Positions 55,801 through 64,000 of a stretch of 64,000 nt of DNA are shown in pieces. Source of the DNA: Chloromonas sp. AAM2 (taxonomy: Eukaryota > Chlorophyta > Chlorophyceae > Chlamydomonadales > Chlamydomonadaceae); assembly GCA_004335635.1 (NCBI GenBank), contig QAXH01005903.1:1-64000 (forward strand), written 5' to 3'. Below the pieces are notes generated by a model, which worked only from the letters and a program-made list of their open reading frames with translations, was not told the DNA's origin and made no database searches. Every line of letters starts with the position of its first letter. Within the stretch, counting starts at the first letter, position 1. Position numbers and translations under genes: made by a program.

Positions 55801-58800
55801 GCCACATGTCATCAACGGAAGACATTTTGGCATCCTCGTCAAGTGCGCCATCTGCCTATCAGTCCGATTGGCCATTCGCTAATCAGCAGCTGCAGTATAG
55901 CGCCAGTGTTGGCCACCGCGAGCCGATATCAGGCAGCTTCAGACAGTACGGCCCTGATCAACATGCGCCTGCCATGCAGCACTTGTCATGGAATGGGCAG
56001 CCAATGCAGCAGCATGGACGCGTCCATGGAGGGCCACAGTACATGCCTGGGTATGTTGAGCATCAGCAGCCCATGCAAACTCACGCACAGTATCGGCACG
56101 GGACCGAGTTGGAGCTGCAGGCATTGCCTCCATCAGCACGCATGGCAGCTTGTTATCAAGGCTGGGGCATGGCCGCGTTCGCTGCTTTGGATAACGAAGA
56201 GGGCATCCAGCGTCAACAAACGCAGTACGCTCCGACAATACGTATTCGCTTTGTTGCCGACAATACCGCGAGCCCTCCACGGCCTGCTGTGCAGCACAAG
56301 TTTGCACAGAAAAACGCAATTAACCAGACGTGGGACGGTCAGCCACAGCCCGGCGATAATCAGTACGCACGGTTGCGCAATGTTGGGGGGTGTAGCAAGG
56401 CCGAGCACTTGCCAGACGAGCCTCACGCACTCGCTACAACAGAAGAGCAGCGTCCGCACAATGGAAATAATGAGACTTACTCCGTTCCCAAGACGCCCAC
56501 TGAGCCCACAATGTTGCACCACCCGCTCCTGGCGCCCGCATCTCCAGTGTTGTCTGCTGACCTTGAGTTCACGTCCAGCAAGGTGCAGCAATTCGCATTA
56601 CGCCTTGATGCAGGGGCGCTTACAAGCACAGCGGAACCTGCAGTTGAACAGCAGCCACGAACGGCCACAGTGTCCGATACCGACTTTCCGGCGACACCGT
56701 TTGCAGATTCGTCTGTGGCTGCCCTCGCTCTAGGTGTCTCGGAGTCCATCACCAACCACAGCCCTGCGGGTGCACCACAAGGCAAACCGAGCAAGATTCC
56801 AGGACCACCTAAAGGGATCCCTTGGCTGCTTCCCGCTACTGCTACTGTCCAGGGCGCGGTCTGTCACCCGAGTGGCAGTGTAGGCAGCAGCGTGGTGAGG
56901 ACAAGTCATGGCGGCAGTGCCGTTATGACTGTTGGTAGTTTGGCCGCATACCTCTCGGCTGGGGGGAGCGACCCGCACAGCAGCTCAGCAGGTTCTGCTA
57001 GCCTTGCAGGCACGCAAAGCGTTGCAAGTCCTCTCAGTTTGAACCTTAGCGCCAGCAGAAGCCTTAGCTTACAGCCCGTGCAGGAGCACTGCAGCAGCCT
57101 GTCTCGCAACCTGGTCTTACAAGAGCCAGTCTACCCGACGCCGCAACAATGCCAGCAGAGTCATGAGCAGCAGACGTGCTGTATACCAAATGTATGTATA
57201 CCAAATGATGTGGTGCTAGCTCTGCAGCCAGGCCAAGTCTTATGGAACAGGTAAGCGCACGTATCGTAGTTGCTTCCAAAGTAACTGAGAAACCTTCAGA
57301 TGGAATTCCGACCGGGCCAGAGTCAACTAGGACGGGCTTTTGCGATGCAAATTGGAAGCGCCGGCGGTTTTGCTCTCAGGGCCGTCCACCAAGTACCTGA
57401 ATGTCGTGATGGTCTGCGCGTGCAGGTACCGTGTAACAGGGCCTCACAAAGTATCCCCTTTCCGAACCATCCTTCCTGCGCTGGACACCCAGACAGGAGC
57501 TCACGTGGTCGTAAAGTTTCCACATGATACTCTTTCGTTTCACCGCCAGCTGCAGCTCTTGGCGGTGGTTCCAGCCAGGTGAGCATGTCTCGGGTCGCAG
57601 CCGCATGTTCATGGCTTGCCTTGATAGTCCTGGAGTGTTCGCACCCTGTGGCAAGCGCTCTGTTGTGTGTGTTTGTGTCGCTGATTGCAGATACACCCTC
57701 CGGCTGATCGGATCAGTCGCAGCTTCCGCTGGCCTTCCTGCCGCGCTCGTTTTTGAGGCGGGCACATGCTGCCTGTCCGAGTTGCTGCGCACTAGACCAC
57801 CAGTGGCCATGCAGAGGCTCGTCTTACAGCAGGTAAGAGTATACCTCGTCGTGTACATGCCGTCGTGGACGTACACGTCCCGCGTGCTGCAGCCACTTGC
57901 ACCAATCTCTACCAACATGCCCAACCTGACTCCTTTTTGCAGTTGTTCGAAGCACTGGCTTGCCTGCATTCGCTGGGATGGGTGCACGGGGACCTAGATC
58001 CATCGCGAGTGTGGTGGCATGAGACGTCTGGTCGGTTCAAGCTGTCGGGCCTCTCGCACTGCCGACGCGAAGGACAGCCCGGAGCAACGCATCCCGCAGA
58101 AGACGGGCCATCTCACCATGCACCCGAAACTATGCAGGTGGGCCGTGTGGCAATGCCGGCATGCGCGATCGTAAGCCTTTACTTGTGACGGGGCGAGCGC
58201 ATCTATCGCACATCTTGGCAGGTCTTTCGCAAGAGCCGTGGCAATGTCCACCAATTCTTGCATGTCGCAGGCTGTCCAGCGGGAGGGACACGTAGCTATT
58301 ATGTCGCCGGCTTGCGACAGCTGGTCTGCTGGCGTCCTCGCGCATGAGGTCCTGACCGGATTGAAGCTGCACCCGCCCACTCTGGGGCCTGACCAGGCAT
58401 TGCAGCAGTGCTTGGGCGAGCATCCCGTGCCATTTAGGGTGCCAGGCGGCCCGATGCAACTCGCTGAGCTACCACAGGTACGATGGCTCTCTGATGGCTC
58501 TCAACAGCATACTGAACCTCAATTAGTTATAGAATGAATTGATATGGCAAGGACCTTCTTTTTTATGTCGTTGAACACAGCCGCCAGATTCCACAACTGC
58601 ACAGGCGCAACGTTGAAATCAGAGAAATCCCAACAGACTCGATCTGCCTTCTGAAGCAGCTGAGATGATGCAGGACACCTTTGGGCTTGCGTGAAGGTTG
58701 CTATTTTGCCATGCCTGCAGGCCGCCAGTCTTTTGCAAGGCCTGCTAAACCGCCAGCCAAGACTGCGCATGACCGCAGCTGCTGCGGCTCAGTTGGTTTC

Positions 58801-58819
58801 ATCTGAGTTGCCAGCATAA
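52866..58819 (+). CDS. Receptor-like transmembrane pseudokinase
   Basis: Nine exons chain in phase to 1415 residues: 52866-53048, 53149-53325, 53706-53876, 54330-57250, 57426-57578, 57691-57832, 57943-58137, 58271-58477 and 58721-58819. The signal peptide is MARSSRGLEVIPALLLLFLL (an in-frame ATG at 52854 adds four residues). The ectodomain to about 394 has a cysteine-rich first half (CQPCRG, CSCNLPFTSC) and a Pro/Ser-rich stalk. The transmembrane helix is at about 395-425, followed by RRARSRR. Residues 426-1150 are low-complexity, Gln/His/Ser-rich, encoded by one 2.9 kb exon. The kinase fold fills 1151-1415: VVVKF keeps the ATP lysine (1181), the catalytic loop is HGDLDPSRV (1264-1272), and DSWSAGV is intact. 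But the glycine loop is degenerate, HRDLKxxN has lost K and N, and DFG reads SGL (1284-1286). Signalling by scaffolding is the likely mode. Ligand and partners are unknown. Confidence 0.85.
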
Positions 58820-60870
58820 ACAGAACCGAGTGAAGACTTGTGCGTGAAGACCGCCCAAGGAAAATGTAGAGCGGCTTGCACTGTCGTCTTAAGAACACAA
58901 ACTGCGTGCCACATGCGTGCCAGACAATTATGCCAGACAATGCACACCATTTGTGGTCAAGACCCTTGAAACGAACACACATAGGCCTGTTTACGCCAAC
59001 ACGCATGATCGATCTGGCCATCAGTTTGTTCAAACCATTGCAGTGACGGCACGCTCAGAGCCCATGCTAGCGTAAACATGCACATGACGAGCACTTCCTT
59101 GCCCCGTACGTGGCATACACCTTTGAATTGAAGTGGGAGTGCAGGACGGGGGTGCAGGACTGGAGCATGCCGAGTGCGGCCACTCAGACAACAATGCATG
59201 TCAAGATCAAAAACTCAAACCTACTAGAGTCGACAAGAGCTCCATGAACCAAAGGCGATTGTAAGCCCGCGTGCAATCGCAAGCACCTGCTGTATATCAA
59301 TGAATACACGTCATGTCATGCGAATTGCAGTGAAGGTAAGCTTAGAATGCACAACATGCTGCTGCTACTATACCATTGCACTGATGAGCACTAGTGAGTA
59401 CATGCGTGGCACCATGTGCAGACTTCGTGGGTTGGTGTGCTGTACAAGTGTGGAGACAGAACCCTGCAATTGGTTCATTATGATGACATAATGCAAACGA
59501 TGGCCTGCATCTGCGTTGCTCTAGCACAAAGGCAAGGGTTTGCGTGAGAACCCAGGCTCGCTTACATCCGGGCAGGGTCTACAATCAGGTGGAGTGCTTG
59601 CAACAAGCACATGATGAGCATTTCCTTGCCCAGCACGTGGCATCTATCTTTGAAAAGGAGTAGGAGTGCAGGGTGGGGATGCAGGATTCAGACAACAGTG
59701 CAGGGCACTTGTCACCGCTTTTATACTTTTGCTCGGGTTGTTTCCATCGATGCTTAACCAATTCCTTGTACGCAAGGAACTGTACAATCAGAAGAGTTGT
59801 TCTGTAGTGCCACTGGCCATGTTACAGTGCTGAGAACACACTCCCAAAGCGTGCATTGAGCTTGGTCTGGGCTGTGAAGTACGTTTGATGTAATCTATTC
59901 ATGCAGCCATACGACGTTGCAGCTTAGGGTAGACTGAGCTGAGGTTCAGTTGGCTGATATGTGTAACGTGCGTTGATACCACTGGGAGCAGTATCTTCCA
60001 GCATCCATAGGACCAGCTCGCCATGCCAGAAGGCGAGTCATCAACGCGATGACAAGCCTTTGACGCAGCGTCTTATCAGAACTTGACGGGCATGGACATT
60101 CCAGTGAGATCGCTGGGGCCAGCCTATGTCCTAACAATTAGTGGTGACACAGCATTACAGTTCAGTCAACCTTCATCAGCTGGAACAGATGCATTGTGGA
60201 CACCTGCCTAAGCCGCCTGCTTGAATGCATTTGGTGCAAGGATAGCCAGGGACTCTTCTTGGCCCATGCCTGGTACCGTCGTTCTGTCCCTTACAAGGGG
60301 CGTCACACATGGCGTCAGACAGATTCAGCCAGGCACAGCTTACTGCCAAGCCAGTCCACCGGTCTGCCAGCATACCTGCCAAGGCTCCATTGCAGCTGGC
60401 ATGTGGCTGACCTCACTTGGCAGCATGCACCTGAAGCACGTGCACAACACAAGGCTGGTGCTACAAGCCATGCCATGCTGCGTGTGCCAGGCGTCATCGG
60501 CCGGGCCAGTACGTGCATGTACACTAGCATGACCTGGTTCTTTTGAACAACGACTGACCCTGCTGGCGGCCAGAAACATGGTGTACGATTGTTCCCTGTC
60601 AGTAAGTTGCAAGGCCCTTGTGCAGAACTGCACAGTCAATACTAAAACATAGGTCCCGCAAACAAGCAAGCAAGCAAGCAAACAAATCGGCCGGCATGCA
60701 CAGTTGCATCACAACGGCCCACCAAGGTTCCATGCTGGTGATTGGCTTCCTCCCCCTGGCAATGCATTTGCCTTTGATCTCATGCGTTGACCAGCCGTCA
60801 CCCAAATCTGCCCTTGGCATGCTGCCGCCTTGTATGCACACACCAGTGCCATTGCCATCCCTCACCCTAC
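58820..60870. other. Spacer between convergent pseudokinase and methyltransferase genes
   Basis: It holds the 3' UTR of the pseudokinase gene, a diverged duplicated block (59077-59165 and 59602-59700), and probably the last methyltransferase exon near 60600-60760, which I could not fix. No other gene is visible. Confidence 0.45.
59077..59700. repeat. Diverged direct repeat, two copies about 525 bases apart
   Basis: Copies at 59077-59165 and 59602-59700 share GCACATGA(C/T)GAGCA, TTCCTTGCCC, ACGTGGCAT, CTTTGAA and GGAGTGCAGG in order, and both end near CAGACAACA. Non-coding. Confidence 0.75.
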
Positions 60871-63162
60871 CTGAGCCTGCCAGCATTCAACGCCGTACGT
60901 TTCCCCCAGCTTCTGGCCTGTTACCAGCTCAGCGCCGGTCCACCCAGCCGCCACAACCCTGCGGCGCCACATGACACCACGCACTGGCATGGGCACCAGC
61001 TGCAGGCCTGCGCTGTCAGAACCCTGACGCCATGTCACACAGGTTGCCATTAAAAGATTGCTGGAATTGAGCAAGAGAGGTTACACTTGTGGTGACTGCA
61101 GCTGCCTTTCAGGTTCTAAGCCTGCCTCTGATGACGTGCTAGCCAGCCAAACCACACCAATCAATCTCAGCTATCTGCATGCCTTTCTGCTTCACATGGC
61201 CGGCATGCCACCAGCCCTGCCTGCCCTGTGGGACAAGCCATACCTGGCTAACGTTTCTTGGGGTTGTTCAAAAGTTGTGTGGTACAGCTTCTGGCCGGTC
61301 AGGCGATGTGTATCGGGCTGCATCACAGGCACATGCGGTATGGGCACCGCACTCACTAGACATACTGCAACAGAAAGGCAGTTGTGTACTGGCGCAACGC
61401 CCACAATCCATACCACGACATGCTGAGTGGTGACAGTAAGCAGGGCCTTGCAACTGAACGGCGCCACAACGTTTCTCACAGTGCCAATTGATGAGCTGAT
61501 CTTGTCGTCAATCCTTGTCTGCATGTGTGACATCTTGACTCAGTGAGACCAACCTCAACCATAAATGTGGCGCAGTTAGAAGCATTGCGGCAGTCAGACC
61601 AGCCCCAGCACTCCCTGCTTTACGTGACCACCCACTGTGGATTTAAAACATCACCCACTGTGGATTCAAAGCACCACCCACTGTGGATTCATCACACCAC
61701 TCACTGTTGGTGGGCATGTGAGCAGCAGCTGGCTAGTCGGAGCGCTAAGGATGTGCATGCACGATAGCAGGTCACGGGCGGCAGTGGTGGACAGATAACC
61801 TGTAAGGCAGCGGCGAGGCGGTAACGGTGGCTTAGGGTTTAACATTATGAGGCGACTCAGTTCGTTGTATGGTCACAGGCTGTGTCGTGAATGAGCCTGT
61901 GGCAGCCCCGTAGCTTGTGCTGCTGCGTAAGGCCAAGCTATTCATGCGGCTCCAGTTACCTTGTGCTTCCAAGCTCATGACGGGCACAGGAGCTTGTGCT
62001 ATATAGCTTCTGCTGCCGTGTAAGGCACGGAAGGTTGAGCAACAGTCAGGCTTCTAAGCTCATAAGACACAAGGCTAAAACACTGTCAATGATTACTGTC
62101 AGTCAGTCAGTCAGGCACGCACGCAGAAATGCTCGTTGAGCCCCTCACCTATCAGGCCCTCGGCTAGCCATACGACCGGCTGTGATGCATCAAAGCCAGC
62201 ACCTGCACACACGCCAGCCGCCATAATCCCGGCTTCAATCAAGCGTGGCCAGCTTTTAAGCCCATACAACCTGTGCTGCTGCTTACGTTTGAAACCAACC
62301 TGAAATCCAAGACCAGCTGGTAGAGCGTGTAGACTGCATGTGCACATGTGCATGCAACATGCTCCAGGCCTCATGCACGGCGTGACACAGTGCATGCTGT
62401 GCCCTGCCTACCCAACGTCCGTGGGTGGCCCAGTTATAACCAGAAACCGCGTTGCTAGAAACGACATTTGTATATTGCACCCTGCTACCAATGAGCTTCC
62501 TTGGCGCGTAGTATTTGGAAGGATGTTGTGTCTAGCTGCAGTACCATGGGTCGCTAACCCTGGTAGACCATGTAATGCAGAAATGGCCCACCTTCCAGTG
62601 CCGGCCCCAGGGTGTTTGCCTGGGCTAGGTCCACCACCAGGGTGTGGCGTGCCGCACTGCGCAGCGGCAGGGGGCCCAGCACACGCAGCTTCAGAGCCTC
62701 AGTGGTGCCTGAACACACACACATGGGGACCCAGTGTACAATAGAAGTTACCTCAGAATGCGCACAACTCAACAATATGTATGCGAGTGTGATGATGTTG
62801 TGCGTGGGGCGATACAGATTGATGACTCAAAGCGATCTTCTGTTGTCTTTGTGTGGCGATACAGATATCAATGCAAATTCACTCAATCACATCTAAGCAG
62901 ACCTCGAGTTGATAGCCGCTGAAAATCATGCAGTGCGAGTTGCAGGGATGTGGTGGCTCGAGGGAGCAGACAATCAGTAGAAACCTGCCTCCATTTGCAT
63001 GATGCCTTCGAGCTGACATGAGCGGACGCATGAACTGATCTGAGGCTTCTGTTCCACATCATGATGCTTGTATATACACACACACCTGAGTTCTGCGCGT
63101 GAGACTGCTACGCCACAAATGATGATGCATGCACACATCCACCCAGCCACACCCACACATGC

Positions 63163-63229
<67 letters not shown>

Positions 63230-63236
63230 TANNNNN

Positions 63237-63290
<54 letters not shown>

Positions 63291-63778
63291 GAGTCCACTT
63301 CGAGTACGTTTACCCCAGGGGGCCATGACAGGCGCCATGCACGCGCGTCCAGGCCAGCCCCCAGTATGACCACCTGAGGGCCGGCATGAAAATCATTTGC
63401 AATAAGGCGAACAAAACCACAGAGCCATATGCAGGGAGATAACAAGACCAATGAGCTCACAATCCTGCAGGCGTACACTTGCTGGACCAATTTGTGCATG
63501 CGGCCCGGATGGCTGCCTTTGGTAAGCAAAGAGAACTGGTTGATCACGGATCAGCTAAGCAAAGCTCAGGCCATCATGAACGTGGAATAGTCAACTCGTG
63601 TGTTCCACCACACCTGTCTGATGGCCGCCTTGGGCAGGGATGACAGCACCCTGGGCTCCCGGGCTGCAAGGTGTGTGCCCGCTGCGCCCTGCTCCTGCCC
63701 TGTGCCCGCAGGCCCAGTTGCGTGTGCGGGTCCGCCAGTGGCCCTCATTAGCATGTCATCCAGGGAGACAGTGCGCAC
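60871..63778 (-). CDS. SAM-dependent methyltransferase, TIGR00027/PPM1-like, partial
   Basis: Minus-strand exons 63778-63614, 63373-63289, 62708-62592 and 62202-62149 chain in phase. After at least one unfound exon, 61317-61244 and 60958-60871 also chain. The translation follows the TIGR00027 family in order: RTVSLDDML (family: RTRFFDDFL), [19 protein letters not shown] (SAM-binding motif), [51 protein letters not shown] and [14 protein letters not shown] with LGETYG near the end. These enzymes are related to leucine carboxyl methyltransferases; the substrate is usually unknown. The N-terminal exon lies beyond the right edge and the final exon is unresolved. A Gly/Ala/Thr-rich insert of about 35 residues sits after SLDDML. 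The donor at 63288 lies directly at a CA microsatellite. Confidence 0.78.
61627..61715. repeat. Tandem repeat, about 23-base unit, four copies
   Basis: CACCCACTGTGGATT with a variable 8-base linker occurs three times, then a degenerate fourth copy (CACTCACTGTTGG). It lies in a methyltransferase intron. Confidence 0.85.
63164..63288. repeat. (AC)n microsatellite with 5 N
   Basis: A long AC run broken by GAGTA and an N run at 63232-63236. On the minus strand it starts as GTGTGTG and forms the donor end of a methyltransferase intron. Confidence 0.97.
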
Positions 63779-64000
63779 CTGGGACCAGGCAACACGACAT
63801 GCAGGGTTCGGCAAGCTCACGTGCATGCGCTCCTGACGTGCATGGCCAATGTCATGCCCACATGCCCACCCATGCGCGGCATCAATGCCTGTAGTCCATG
63901 ATCCAATCTTTTTCATGCTGCCAATCAGCTGACGTTGGGCGCCCAACATCCAACTTCATTTGATGGATGCTCATGCACCCATTGCATGCCAGGAGCCATT

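Noticed and set aside
55702..56733. 343-codon plus-strand open frame
   Set aside because: It is an alternate frame inside the 2.9 kb pseudokinase exon, whose own frame is open for 973 codons and fits splice phases on both sides.
63059..63547. Open frames rich in Cys-Val or His-Thr
   Set aside because: They are translations of the CA microsatellite.

Overview
This window is nuclear DNA of a eukaryote, most likely a chlorophycean green alga of the Volvocales type. Nearly every gene is cut into many short exons with GT-AG introns of about 70-1000 bp, and exon phases chain exactly. The protein set is plant/algal: SAR1, SURF4, mitoferrin, mitochondrial uL23, a SMUBP-2-type helicase and a chloroplast-type rhomboid. 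One ectodomain has a pherophorin-like proline-rich stretch, and introns and spacers are full of CA, GAT and TTG microsatellites. I cannot name the species from the sequence. Three runs of N (28877-28898, 48282-48773, 63232-63236) show a draft assembly; all lie in or beside repeats.

Layout: (1) the 3' part of a minus-strand SAM-domain/P-loop ATPase gene (1-1939); (2) a minus-strand rhomboid-family gene that has lost its catalytic residues (4527-8003, perhaps from 8876); (3) a minus-strand SURF4 cargo-receptor gene (10112-12948); (4) a repeat-bearing spacer with one unassigned coding-like block; (5) a divergent pair, SAR1 GTPase (minus, 15343-16556) and mitochondrial ribosomal protein uL23m (plus, 17326-19538); (6) a 14-exon minus-strand gene for a 1283-residue type I membrane protein (21058-27898); (7) mitoferrin (minus, 28998-31857), divergent from an mTERF-like gene (plus, 32462-38424) with two possible last exons; (8) a 21-exon UPF1/SMUBP-2-type helicase gene (plus, 39985-51277; 901 residues); (9) a 9-exon receptor-like pseudokinase gene (plus, 52866-58819; 1415 residues); (10) a TIGR00027-type methyltransferase gene entering from the right edge (minus, 60871 to beyond 63778).

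The genes do not form a functional cluster. Two themes recur. SAR1 and SURF4 both act in ER export (COPII formation and cargo sorting). Two large type I membrane proteins, the 1283-residue orphan and the 1415-residue pseudokinase, have long disordered cytoplasmic tails and may be surface receptors. The pseudo-rhomboid and the pseudokinase both keep a fold but have lost catalytic residues. A short dispersed repeat (core TTTGCCAGTTCTGGGACA) occurs seven times between 13 and 38 kb, once as an exact inverted pair.

Exon models were built by hand from splice consensus, reading phase and recognisable protein families. Where all phases close to an open frame I give high confidence. Missing terminal exons are stated in the entries.
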